This document shows, in pieces, positions 17,614-25,504 of a stretch of DNA of 37,322 nt. The notes under the pieces are model-generated. The model was not told the DNA's origin and ran no database searches. It worked only from the letters and a program-made list of their open reading frames with translations. The position numbers and the translations under genes were made by a program. This DNA is from an uncultured Hungatella sp. (GTDB taxonomy: Bacteria; Bacillota; Clostridia; Lachnospirales; Lachnospiraceae). The stretch covers positions 1-37,322 of the forward strand of contig CAJUPQ010000032.1 of assembly GCA_910588505.1 (NCBI GenBank), given 5' to 3'. Numbering within the stretch: position 1 is the stretch's first letter; the number at the start of each line of letters is the position of its first letter.

Positions 17614-17643
17614 ATTATACAAAATATCAGGTACTTATGTCAA
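17614..17643 (-). promoter_or_regulatory. sigma-A promoter of the bicupin operon
   Basis: TTGACA (17638-17643) and TATAAT (17614-17619) are both perfect, 18 bases apart on the minus strand, about 42 bases before the first ATG. Confidence 0.9.
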
Positions 17644-17652
17644 TTTATCTAC

Positions 17653-17699
17653 AAATATTTCGATTTTTCTATTTCCATTATCTAAATATTCGATTATTC
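17653..17699. promoter_or_regulatory. pair of direct repeats upstream of the bicupin promoter
   Basis: AAATATTTCGATTTTTC (17653-17669) and AAATATTCGATTATTC (17684-17699) are near copies about three helical turns apart, immediately upstream of the -35 box. Their position is that expected for activator contacts. They lie in an AT-rich region where chance similarity is easier. Confidence 0.4.
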
Positions 17700-17713
17700 A
17701 TCCAGTACTTCCA

Positions 17714-17753
17714 CAAAGTTTAGTATCTCTGCATTTCCTTTTTCTAAACTTTG
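17714..17753. promoter_or_regulatory. 10-bp inverted repeat, candidate LysR operator
   Basis: CAAAGTTTAG and CTAAACTTTG form a perfect inverted repeat with a 20-base spacer, centred about 90 bases upstream of the -35 box of the bicupin operon promoter. An arm spacing of 30 bases centre to centre places both arms on one face of the helix. Assignment to the LysR regulator is inference. Confidence 0.5.
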
Positions 17754-17828
17754 AGAATTCAGATAAAAAACCATAATTTCCTGCAAAAAACCGATAAATC
17801 CCGGACCGGTTTTTGTTTATGATAAGAC

Positions 17829-17869
17829 AAAAATAAAGGGGACAGACTGCGAAACCACTGTCTGTCCCC
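17829..17869 (-). terminator. intrinsic terminator of the beta-glucoside operon
   Basis: GGGGACAGAC and GTCTGTCCCC form a perfect 10-bp stem with a 12-base loop, followed on the minus strand by TTTATTTTT. It ends the transcript about 30 bases after the ROK kinase gene. Confidence 0.92.
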
Positions 17870-17898
17870 TGCTTTCCAGGAGTATGCAAAACCGGAAC

Positions 17899-18807
17899 TT
17901 ACTCTCCAAACCGGCTCAAATAATAGCTGTAAGCCCCGATCAAATTCGCGTCATTAAAGAACTTGCAGGTAGCTACATCCGCCTTCTGTCCCGGCCATTT
18001 AAACTGGGTATAAAAATAATCCAGGTTCTTCTGAATATATTTCAGCAAAAGAGGCTGCCTGCTGATGCCTCCTCCGATGACGAACCTGTCCGGGTCATAA
18101 ATCACCTGCAGGTTAATGATCATATGGGCGATACCCCTGGTAAACTGCTCTAGCGCCATAAGAACCAGCGGATCCCCCTCCCCTGCCCAGCGAAACACGT
18201 CAAAACCCGTAATAGACTCCGGATCTTCAATCCCTTTAGCGTTGGCCACCAAAGCGCGGAGCCTGGGATTTCCCGCCCGTCCTGCCCAGGTACTGTCCAT
18301 AGAATCCATACTCTCACTTAAATTAATAAAGCTAAACTCTCCGGCAGCAAAGCTTTTTCCAAAATGGACCTTTCCGTCCTTGATCAGCGCCCCGCCAATC
18401 CCTGTGCCAAGAACGATAACGATACCGTCCTTACAGTCGGCCAAAGCCCCCCATCTGGCCTCCGCCATAGCCGCGCTCTTAGCGTCATTCATAACCGACA
18501 CCGGAACCTTCATCCGTTTTCCCAGTTCTTCTGCCAGATTAAAATTCTCAATGAACTTTAAGTTTCCTCCGCTGATGCAGATGCCGTTTTCACTGTCAAT
18601 AACTCCCGGAACCGACATGGCAATTCCCTGCACCCGGTCCAAAGTCTGCCTGTAGATCTGTTCCAGGGCATCCAGATAATCGTCCACGCCGTCGAAGGAT
18701 GTGGGAACCTCTCCTTTATGGGTTAAATTCAGATCGGAATCAATCACTCCATGCTTTATCGCCGTTCCCCCTACGTCAATGCAAAGACACTTTTTTATAT
18801 CCGCCAT
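17899..18807 (-). CDS. ROK family sugar kinase (glucokinase or beta-glucoside kinase)
   Basis: The 302-residue cytosolic kinase has a phosphate-binding loop CIDVGGTAIKHG near 8-19, the catalytic aspartate in MNDAKSAAMAE, and the adenosine-binding VLGTGIGGALI. The usual ROK cysteine-rich zinc motif after AGE is missing: the segment reads AGEFSFINLSESMDS and then STWAGRAGNPRL. This is known in a subgroup of Firmicutes ROK proteins. As the last gene of the PTS/GH1 operon it probably phosphorylates the glucose freed by the 6-phospho-beta-glucosidase. A substrate such as an unphosphorylated beta-glucoside is also possible. GAGGGGG precedes the ATG at rather long spacing. Confidence 0.92.
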   Translation of the reverse strand: MADIKKCLCIDVGGTAIKHGVIDSDLNLTHKGEVPTSFDGVDDYLDALEQIYRQTLDRVQGIAMSVPGVIDSENGICISGGNLKFIENFNLAEELGKRMKVPVSVMNDAKSAAMAEARWGALADCKDGIVIVLGTGIGGALIKDGKVHFGKSFAAGEFSFINLSESMDSMDSTWAGRAGNPRLRALVANAKGIEDPESITGFDVFRWAGEGDPLVLMALEQFTRGIAHMIINLQVIYDPDRFVIGGGISRQPLLLKYIQKNLDYFYTQFKWPGQKADVATCKFFNDANLIGAYSYYLSRFGE

Positions 18808-18834
18808 AACCGTCTTTTCCCCCTCTTTTAGACT

Positions 18835-18961
18835 ATGTACTCTCGGAGACTCTTTGTGCCTGATTTTATGAGATGTTTTTTGTCAGATGCGCATAAATTT
18901 ATGTGCATCTGACGGAAAATCATCCACAAAGGCAGGTGCAGGAGAGATTCCGAGAGTACAT
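18835..18961. repeat. 127-bp palindromic element between GH1 and ROK genes
   Basis: The ends are a perfect 13-bp inverted repeat, ATGTACTCTCGGA (18835-18847) and TCCGAGAGTACAT (18949-18961). At its centre 18882-18913 is a 32-bp palindrome with no loop: GTCAGATGCGCATAAA joined to its complement with one wobble. GATTTT/AAAATC can pair between the two. No T-run follows on the minus strand, so it is not a standard terminator. It may be a MITE-like insertion, an RNA processing site or an operator. Confidence 0.7.
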
Positions 18962-19027
18962 GAATAAACCCATTTGTGGGACGGCCGCCATATTCCCCTG
19001 GGCCGTCCCCCATATTCTGTCTTCCTG

Positions 19028-20458
19028 TTAAGCCAAATCTTCTCCGTTGGTCTTAATAACCTTCTGGTACCAATAGAATGATTTCTTAGGCCTGCGGCTC
19101 AGATCGCCTGTGCCGTCATTGTGCTTATCTACATAGATGAAACCATAACGCTTGTCCATCTCCCCTGTTCCGGCGCTTACAAGGTCAATGCAGCCCCAGG
19201 GCGTATACCCCATCAGATCCACGCCGTCCTCTTCCACGGCTTTCTTCATCTGCTCAATATGCTTCCTGAAATACTCAATGCGGTAGTCATCATCAATACT
19301 TCCGTCCTCTTTTGCCTTGTCATAAGCCCCCAGACCGTTCTCCACAATGAACAGCGGCACTGCGTACCGGTCCGTAAACCAGTTCAGCGCATACCGAAGC
19401 CCCGCCGGATCAATCTGCCATCCCCAGTCAGAAGCCTTCACAAAGGGATTCTTCACAAAATCCTCACCCTCATGATACTCATAAAGTCCGTTGGTCTCCT
19501 TATGCTCAATGGCAAAGGTCATATAATAACTGAACCCGATATAATCCACACAGCCCTCTTTCAGCGCCTTCAAATCCTCATCCGTGCAGTCAATGGCGAA
19601 CCCTTTCCTCTTCCAGTAGCTTGTAATATTGGCCGGATACACGCCATGAACATGAACATCGGTGTAATAATACCGTTTCTGCATGGCTTTCTGGGCCATC
19701 AGCACATCCTCCGGCTTACAGGTGGCCGGGTAAATGGGACACATGGCGATCATGCACCCGATCTGGAAATCCGGGTTGATCTCGTGTCCGGCCTTCACCG
19801 CCAGAGCGCTGGCAACCAGCTCATAGTGAGCTGCCTGGTACATGACCTCCTCTTTGTTGTCTCCCTCCTTGTAGCGGATGCCGGAATTACCGTAAATACT
19901 CAGTTCCTCCTGGTAATTGGCCTGGTTGTTGATCTCATTAAAGGTCATCCAGTATTTTACTTTGTCCTTGTACCGCTTAAAGCAGGCCACGGCAAACCGC
20001 AGGAAAAAGTCAATGCACTTCCGGTTCCGAAACCCGCCGTACTCCTTCACCAGATGGAGGGGCATCTCAAAATGACTTAACGTGATCACCGGCTCAATGC
20101 CGTATTTGCGGCATTCGTCAAACATATCATCATAGAACTTAAGCCCCTCTTCATTGGGCTCTGCCTCATCGCCGTTGGGAAAAATCCTGGTCCACGCAAT
20201 GCTGGTTCGGAAACACTTAAATCCCATCTCCCCAAACAGCTTAATATCCTCTTTGTAGTGATGATAAAAATCAATGGCCTCATGGTTGGGATAATCCTCC
20301 CCAGGCACAACGGTGTCCGTAATCCTTCTGCGGGTCACCCGGTCGCCTGCAGTGGTTACATCCATAATGCTCAATCCCTTACCGCCTTCTAAGTATCCTC
20401 CCTCCAACTGATGAGCGGCAACTGCGCCGCCCCATAAAAACCCCTCTTTTAATGCCAT
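19028..20458 (-). CDS. 6-phospho-beta-glucosidase, GH1
   Basis: The 476-residue cytosolic enzyme hydrolyses phosphorylated beta-glucosides such as cellobiose-6-phosphate to glucose and glucose 6-phosphate. The acid/base glutamate is E175 (TFNEINN) and the nucleophile E373 (IVENGLG). The phosphate-binding loop typical of 6-phospho enzymes is visible near the C-terminus (TGEMDKRYGFIYVD, then RRPKKSFYWYQKVI), as is the N-terminal FLWGGAVAAHQLEG. GGAGGAG precedes the ATG. It starts three bases after the EIIC stop, so the two are translationally linked. Confidence 0.96.
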   Translation of the reverse strand: MALKEGFLWGGAVAAHQLEGGYLEGGKGLSIMDVTTAGDRVTRRRITDTVVPGEDYPNHEAIDFYHHYKEDIKLFGEMGFKCFRTSIAWTRIFPNGDEAEPNEEGLKFYDDMFDECRKYGIEPVITLSHFEMPLHLVKEYGGFRNRKCIDFFLRFAVACFKRYKDKVKYWMTFNEINNQANYQEELSIYGNSGIRYKEGDNKEEVMYQAAHYELVASALAVKAGHEINPDFQIGCMIAMCPIYPATCKPEDVLMAQKAMQKRYYYTDVHVHGVYPANITSYWKRKGFAIDCTDEDLKALKEGCVDYIGFSYYMTFAIEHKETNGLYEYHEGEDFVKNPFVKASDWGWQIDPAGLRYALNWFTDRYAVPLFIVENGLGAYDKAKEDGSIDDDYRIEYFRKHIEQMKKAVEEDGVDLMGYTPWGCIDLVSAGTGEMDKRYGFIYVDKHNDGTGDLSRRPKKSFYWYQKVIKTNGEDLA

Positions 20459-20461
20459 AAT

Positions 20462-21799
20462 TTACTCCTCCTCTGATGCATTCCGCATATTTACTTTCGC
20501 CGCCGCGCTGACAAACGGAAGGTATATGACGGTACTGACACATACGCACAGGATACCGATCACCAGCGACAGCGGATTGGTCCCACCTGATCCCAGAAAC
20601 GGTATCAAAAATCCGGGAGTGGTCCAACCGATATCAAGCGTCACTGGCGGAATGATCTTAAACACCATGGTACAAAGATACCCTATTATATTACCAGAAA
20701 CCGGCGCTAAAATAAAGGGAATTACATAAATAGGGTTCATAACAATGGGAAGACCAAACATCAAAGGCTCATTGATGTTAAACAATCCCGGAGCCAGAGC
20801 CAGCTTGCCGATGGTCATCTGCTGCTTGTCTTTTCTGGCCACCAGGAAAATGGCGATGATCAGGCCCAGAGTCGCGCCGGAACCTCCCGTGTTGCCGAAC
20901 GCGTCGTTGATGCTGCCCCAGGTAAGGGGAAACGGGCATCCCAGAGTCGTACCGCTGGTTCCAAAATACGCCAGGTTTGCAACGCCCTGCTCCGCAAACA
21001 TCACGGAACGGATGGCGCTTAAGGTGTTTGGCCCATGGATTCCCAGAATCCACAGAAACTGCTGTGCCACGACAAAGATCAGGATAGTAACAATATTTCC
21101 TCCCAGAGATCTGAACGGTGTCTGGATGCTGTTGTAGATCACATACTGGATGCCGCCTTCTGCCACAAACCCCAGTATGTAGTTGATAACCGTGGCTCCT
21201 ACAAACACGATGATAATAGGAATTACCAGGTTAAAGGACTGGGCCACAGCCGGCGGAACCGAATCCGGCATTTTGATGCACAGCTTTTTGTTCCTCGCCA
21301 TCTTCGGGATCAGTTCTCCCACAAGCAGTCCCACGATCAACGCCACAAAAAGCCCCTGGGCCCCCATAAATGTCATAGGCAGGGCATTTCCCACTTCACT
21401 GGCCACATAGGCTGGGTAGATGATAAAAAATGTGCCGATAGCGCACAGGGAGGCCAGCACCTTGTCCCCCTCATTGGCCTCCGCCAGCTTGTAGGCTGTC
21501 AAAAATACGATAAGCACAGACATAATGTTGGTGGTTCCGTTCAGAATCGGCGTGAAAATCTTCTGGTAATCAGCCAGATTGGGAATCAGACTTCCCAAAT
21601 GAAGAATTTTGGCAATAAACCCGTCCGGCGACAGAACTGCAAAATTCACCAGCGTAATGATGGAGCCTGCCAGCGTCAGCGGGAATGCCAGGGTAAACGC
21701 GTCACGCACCGCGGCCACATGCCGCTGTCCGTTGAGTTTTGAGGCGACAGGGACCAAGGTTGCGTCCATCTTTGCCTGCATGGTTTCCATAAAACCCAT
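20462..21799 (-). CDS. PTS lactose/cellobiose family EIIC permease
   Basis: The 445-residue membrane component of a phosphotransferase system imports beta-glucosides while phosphorylating them. About ten membrane helices are visible. Family signatures are WILGIHGPN and NINEPLMFGLPIVMNPIYV, the sugar-binding segments. Only domain C is present; no EIIA or EIIB gene occurs in the window, so those must come from elsewhere. ATG at 21799 is chosen because AAGGAGGG lies seven bases upstream. An in-frame ATG at 21871 would fall before this site and add 24 atypical residues. It is the first gene of the operon. Confidence 0.96.
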   Translation of the reverse strand: MGFMETMQAKMDATLVPVASKLNGQRHVAAVRDAFTLAFPLTLAGSIITLVNFAVLSPDGFIAKILHLGSLIPNLADYQKIFTPILNGTTNIMSVLIVFLTAYKLAEANEGDKVLASLCAIGTFFIIYPAYVASEVGNALPMTFMGAQGLFVALIVGLLVGELIPKMARNKKLCIKMPDSVPPAVAQSFNLVIPIIIVFVGATVINYILGFVAEGGIQYVIYNSIQTPFRSLGGNIVTILIFVVAQQFLWILGIHGPNTLSAIRSVMFAEQGVANLAYFGTSGTTLGCPFPLTWGSINDAFGNTGGSGATLGLIIAIFLVARKDKQQMTIGKLALAPGLFNINEPLMFGLPIVMNPIYVIPFILAPVSGNIIGYLCTMVFKIIPPVTLDIGWTTPGFLIPFLGSGGTNPLSLVIGILCVCVSTVIYLPFVSAAAKVNMRNASEEE

Positions 21800-21891
21800 A
21801 TTGAGCCCTCCTTGTCTGCCGTTTAGACGTATAAGCGGATTATCTAAAAAGCCTGCTTGTCTTTCCGGCATTTTGTTTAGTTTGCATCCCT

Positions 21892-21920
21892 ATTATAATG
21901 AATATCTTTCCAGGTGTCAG
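21892..21920 (-). promoter_or_regulatory. sigma-A promoter of the PTS/GH1/ROK operon
   Basis: CTGACA (21915-21920) and TATAAT (21892-21897) are 17 bases apart on the minus strand. Two TGTAAC direct repeats, 19 bases apart, lie upstream near 21947-21970 and could be regulator contacts. Confidence 0.85.
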
Positions 21921-21969
21921 CACATTGAACAAGAGATAAAACACGTTACAGCGATTATAAATTGTTACA

Positions 21970-22007
21970 CAAAAAAAACAGCGTGTTTTTTCAATCTGCG
22001 CTGTTTT
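21970..22007 (-). terminator. intrinsic terminator of the RpiR gene
   Basis: On the minus strand AAAACAGCG and CGCTGTTTT form a nine-bp stem with a 15-base loop, followed by TTTT. It starts 12 bases after the regulator's stop codon, so the regulator is transcribed separately from the PTS operon. Confidence 0.85.
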
Positions 22008-22019
22008 GGTGTAATTGTT

Positions 22020-22829
22020 TCATGGAAGGTTATTATGTTTTTGGGGGCTGTCATTGGGTCCCTGCTCATCTGTCTGGGATTCCCCTATCAAATCCTGCCG
22101 CTTTGGAGCTGCGCAGTACAGTTTATTGCCCAGAATCTCCAGAATCGTCACCACCGGCGCCTGGAGGGTTATATTAAAATACCGGGCCGTTTTCCTTACC
22201 TGCATGTAGTAGGAAATATTGCAGTCACTCATCCGCGCCAGCGTACAGTTGGGGGTATTAGTGATGGAAACCAGCCTGCACCCCTTTGTTTTCAACCCGT
22301 TGGCCATATTCAGAACCTGCTCCGTCTCCCCGGACACGGACAAAGCCACTACTACCGTTTCCTCCCCATGTTCCCCGAAAACCGGGGTAAAAGGGTCGTC
22401 AATACACAGGGACAGCCATCCTACATTGGAAAAATACCTAGAGCCGTACTTAGCCAGCATGCCGAAGGTTCCCACGCCAATAAAAATAATGCTGGAGGAC
22501 TGCATCAGCAAAGCCGCCGCACGGTCAATGGTTTCCATGTACTCCGCCGTCTTAAACCGTTTTAAGTAGTCTGCCAGATTGCTGATATCCACATCCGTCT
22601 CCGGCTCAATCTGATTGTTAAGGTGCATTTTAAACTGGACCTTAAACTCCGAATATCCGCTGCATCCCATTTTTTTGCAGAACCGCAGAACCGTGGTTGT
22701 GGACACATGGGCTTCCCCTGCCAGCTCACGAATCTTCATGTATCCTACTTTTTCTCTGTTTTTCAGCACATATTGGTACACATTCATCTCCAGCTCATTC
22801 AGGCTCATGATTTCTTCATAGGTAAACAT
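22020..22829 (-). CDS. MurR/RpiR family transcriptional regulator
   Basis: The 269-residue protein has an N-terminal RpiR helix-turn-helix (residues 10-75, with AGEAHVSTTTVLRFCKKMGCSGYSEF split around its recognition helix). A SIS sugar-phosphate-binding domain spans about 120-250 (SIIFIGVGTFGMLAKYGSRYF, then VVVALSVSGETEQVLNMANGLK in two parts). It probably senses a phosphorylated sugar and controls the adjacent PTS operon. The ribosome binding site (GGGGGATGG) is imperfect, and a later ATG at codon 8 is possible. The C-terminal tail of about 20 residues is polar and not conserved in appearance. Confidence 0.93.
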   Translation of the reverse strand: MFTYEEIMSLNELEMNVYQYVLKNREKVGYMKIRELAGEAHVSTTTVLRFCKKMGCSGYSEFKVQFKMHLNNQIEPETDVDISNLADYLKRFKTAEYMETIDRAAALLMQSSSIIFIGVGTFGMLAKYGSRYFSNVGWLSLCIDDPFTPVFGEHGEETVVVALSVSGETEQVLNMANGLKTKGCRLVSITNTPNCTLARMSDCNISYYMQVRKTARYFNITLQAPVVTILEILGNKLYCAAPKRQDLIGESQTDEQGPNDSPQKHNNLP

Positions 22830-22876
22830 TTTTCCATCCCCCGCCCTCTTCTTAGATGTTCTATGCCTTTTACCTA

Positions 22877-22905
22877 ATTATATAGTGTTTTCACTGGCCC
22901 CACAA
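22877..22905 (-). promoter_or_regulatory. probable promoter of the RpiR gene
   Basis: A perfect TATAAT (22877-22882) lies 17 bases from TTGTGG (22900-22905) on the minus strand. The -35 matches consensus only in TTG. Confidence 0.6.
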
Positions 22906-22979
22906 CCATTTTCTCAATTACTCCAAAACTATTACGGGAAAACCAGCAAACTGCCGTCAGAAAGATAGCTGTCTATGGT

Positions 22980-24026
22980 TCACAACGCAAACTCTTTCAC
23001 AAGAAGCAGCCCCAAAGGCCCCAGAAGAAACCCGAATATCCCGAGAATTTGCAGCCCCACATACATGGACGCCAGCGTTTCCAAAGGTGTAAGCCCCACC
23101 TTGCTGGCCATAAGCCTGGCCTCCAAGATTTCCCTTAAGAAATAGCAGATAAGGTAGATTCCAAACACCATCAGCCCTCTCCCCCACTGTCCCCTCAGGA
23201 AACACAAAACGGCCCAGGGAATCAGAACCGTCCCCGTACCGAACACCGGCAGGGCGTCCAGAATGCCGATTCCCACCCCTGCCAGAATATAGTAGGAATT
23301 GCCCATAAGAAAAAAACCGACAATGCACACGGCGGTGGTCAGCAGCATGATAATTCCCTGGGTACGGAAATACGCATTAGCCACCACACAGAGCAGTTTT
23401 TTGATTCTGGCAAATTCCGCCTCATAGATGGATTCTTCCATCCGCTCCTTCCACCCATCCATCTCCTGCAAAAACAGCATAACCCCGATGACATACAGCA
23501 CCGCAATCACACAGCAGCAGACGCAGCACCTGGCGATGTTTACGGAATTGCCCATGACATAAGGCATGACCCCGGCCTTTACCGTGGCTGCCAGGCTCCG
23601 TATCATATCTCTGGCCGCACACACCATGGTATCCGGCCGCAGGGAGAAGGCTCCTTCCACCTGACGGCACGCCATAGTCAGATACCTGTCCAGGCACTCC
23701 ACCCACCAGGGAAAACGCTCCGCCAGCATAGCCGCCTGCCCATAAAGCTTTCGTCCCCCCGCATAAAGCAAAGTCCCCCCGATTCCCAGGATAACCGCCA
23801 GTTCCAAAAGCCCGGCCGCTCCCACGGAAATCCCCACAGACCGTCCCCTCCATCGCACCCGCAGGATTCCTGATATCCGGCAGGCCAGCGGCTTAAGCGC
23901 CAGCGCAGTCAGCCACGCAAACACAAAAGGAGCCACCAGAGGCAGCAAAAAGCGGAACACCCCGTATACGGCTGCCGTGACTCCCAAAATTTTTGCACAT
24001 TTTCTGAACTTCCTGTTTTCCCACAT
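22980..24026 (-). CDS. AI-2E family / YtvI-like sporulation integral membrane protein
   Basis: The 348-residue membrane protein has about seven to eight helices. The family core is seen in ILAGVGIGILDALPVFGTG (about 275-293) and in LREILEARLMASKVGLTPL with ASMYVGLQILGIFGFLLGPLG near the C-terminus. Family members transport small molecules; the YtvI branch is made in sporulating Bacillus. The start is uncertain: ATG at 24026 follows AAGGTG by six bases, ATG at 24032 is also possible, and the longest frame begins with GTG at 24059 without a ribosome binding site. A CATANNNTA box at 24067-24075 (minus strand) resembles the -10 of sporulation sigma factors. The middle has an unusual cysteine cluster (RCCVCCCV). 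Confidence 0.85.
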   Translation of the reverse strand: MWENRKFRKCAKILGVTAAVYGVFRFLLPLVAPFVFAWLTALALKPLACRISGILRVRWRGRSVGISVGAAGLLELAVILGIGGTLLYAGGRKLYGQAAMLAERFPWWVECLDRYLTMACRQVEGAFSLRPDTMVCAARDMIRSLAATVKAGVMPYVMGNSVNIARCCVCCCVIAVLYVIGVMLFLQEMDGWKERMEESIYEAEFARIKKLLCVVANAYFRTQGIIMLLTTAVCIVGFFLMGNSYYILAGVGIGILDALPVFGTGTVLIPWAVLCFLRGQWGRGLMVFGIYLICYFLREILEARLMASKVGLTPLETLASMYVGLQILGIFGFLLGPLGLLLVKEFAL

Positions 24027-24217
24027 CCACATCACCTTATCCTGTCTGTCAAAATACACGGTTATCTAGTATATGACTTTATTGTGGATAAGGGAAAAAA
24101 TAATATTCTTGCAGAAGGGATTAATCCCATACCTTTATCTGGTATTTTGCCCCAAACTCCCGAACCATTTCGGCAGATTCCCCGAAACGGCTGGCTGTCG
24201 CTTTGACGCTCCTTCCA

Positions 24218-24580
24218 TTACACAGGCGTTCCTACCTCAATCAAATTACCATCCAAATCATAAAAGCGAATTACTTTCTGTCCCCAGCTATGGGTCATAA
24301 GCCGATTGACATATTGAATTGAGGGATACAATTTTTCCAATTTTTCAATAAACCTCTCTATATCCTGTTCCTCAAAATACAGTTCACAAGAATTGCTTCT
24401 CGGAACAATGTCTTTCCCCAAAAATCCATTCCATATTTTCTCATCCTGAAGTACAAGGCCTTCTGTTAGAATCATGTTTCCGTCATTGTCAAGTATCATA
24501 TCAAGACCGAATAAGTCATGATAAAATTGCCTTGATTTCTCAATATCTTTTACAACAATCAAAATGTTCCTTAATTTCAT
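24218..24580 (-). CDS. VOC superfamily (glyoxalase/bleomycin-resistance-like) protein
   Basis: The 120-residue single-module protein begins MKLRNILIVVKDIEKSRQFY and ends with QKVIRFYDLDGNLIEVG, the two beta-alpha-beta-beta-beta halves of the VOC fold. The terminal glutamate (LIEVG) is the typical metal ligand. Members act as dioxygenases, isomerases, glutathione or thiol transferases, or drug binders, and nothing here decides among them. AAGGGGAGA lies five bases before the ATG; the frame runs 18 codons further upstream but without a ribosome binding site. It is monocistronic. Confidence 0.88.
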   Translation of the reverse strand: MKLRNILIVVKDIEKSRQFYHDLFGLDMILDNDGNMILTEGLVLQDEKIWNGFLGKDIVPRSNSCELYFEEQDIERFIEKLEKLYPSIQYVNRLMTHSWGQKVIRFYDLDGNLIEVGTPV

Positions 24581-24732
24581 TCTATCTCCCCTTGTTTTTC
24601 TTCCACCATATATCCATACCCGTATCCCCTGCATCCCTTGACACCACTCTTCGGCATGCTGTCCTTGCCATAAATTTTCTCCAATCAGTATTCTTATTCC
24701 ATTTTATCATTACTGCCTGTTAATGTAAAGAT

Positions 24733-24761
24733 TTGAAAATCGTGTAATATTGTTGTAAAAT
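24733..24761 (+). promoter_or_regulatory. sigma-A promoter of the TRIC-like gene
   Basis: TTGAAA (24733-24738) and TAAAAT (24756-24761) are exactly 17 bases apart, about 70 bases before the ATG. Confidence 0.8.
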
Positions 24762-24831
24762 CTATATTAAAGAAAAGGGCCTGATTCAAAGTAATAAACA
24801 ATCTTTTGTACACAAAAAGGAGAACTGTCAT

Positions 24832-25485
24832 ATGGAAGTTCAAAGCATCATTGTGTTTTCTATGGAATTGATTGGTACGATTGCATTTGCGGCATCAGGG
24901 GCCATGACTGGCATCAACGGCAAAATGGACATCTTCGGCGTATGCGTATTGGGAGTGATTACCGCCGTAGGCGGAGGGATAGCCAGGGACGTTATACTTG
25001 GAAATGTCCCCGGAGCATTAACAAACCCCGTCTATGTAGCCGCCGCTCTGTTTGCGTCTCTGATTGTGTTTGCCCTCTTATATTTCAGGAAAAATCTGTT
25101 CCAGGGAAAATTTGGAGTCCTATACGACAAAACCATGTTGGTTATGGACTCTATAGGACTGGGCATATTTACGGCAGTCGGGGTAATGACCGGAATCCAT
25201 GAGGGGTATGTTGAAAATACGTTTCTGCTGGTGGTGCTTGGAACCTTGACCGGCGTGGGCGGCGGCCTTTTAAGGGACATCATGGCAGGCCAGCCGCCCT
25301 ACATTTTTGTTAAGCATGTTTATGCCTGCGCATCCGTAATCGGCGCGGTAAGCTGCGTGTGGATTTACAGAGAAACCGGGCAGATTGCGGCTATGTCCGC
25401 GTCATCTGCCATTGTTATCATTATCCGTTTTCTGGCCGCGTATTACCATTGGAATCTGCCGCGTATAAAATTAGGTGATTCATAA
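24832..25485 (+). CDS. trimeric intracellular cation (TRIC) channel family protein, YicG/UPF0126-like
   Basis: The 217-residue membrane protein has seven hydrophobic segments built from two homologous three-helix repeats. Each repeat has the glycine-rich kink motif: GGGIARDVILGNVP (about 43-56) and GVGGGLLRDIMAGQPP (about 141-156). Prokaryotic members form trimeric potassium or cation channels; some relatives are linked to amino acid uptake. AAAAGGAG precedes the ATG. It stands alone between VOC and pseudogene, and converges with the latter. Confidence 0.92.
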   Translation: MEVQSIIVFSMELIGTIAFAASGAMTGINGKMDIFGVCVLGVITAVGGGIARDVILGNVPGALTNPVYVAAALFASLIVFALLYFRKNLFQGKFGVLYDKTMLVMDSIGLGIFTAVGVMTGIHEGYVENTFLLVVLGTLTGVGGGLLRDIMAGQPPYIFVKHVYACASVIGAVSCVWIYRETGQIAAMSASSAIVIIIRFLAAYYHWNLPRIKLGDS

Positions 25486-25504
25486 AAAATATTCCGGCCG
25501 CCTA

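Noticed and set aside
18882..18913. Terminator of the GH1 gene
   Set aside because: The palindrome is followed on the minus strand by A-rich, not T-rich, sequence, so it is listed as a repeat element instead.
19121..20080. 319-codon plus-strand frame opposite the GH1 gene
   Set aside because: It is an antisense shadow; the GH1 catalytic motifs are on the other strand.
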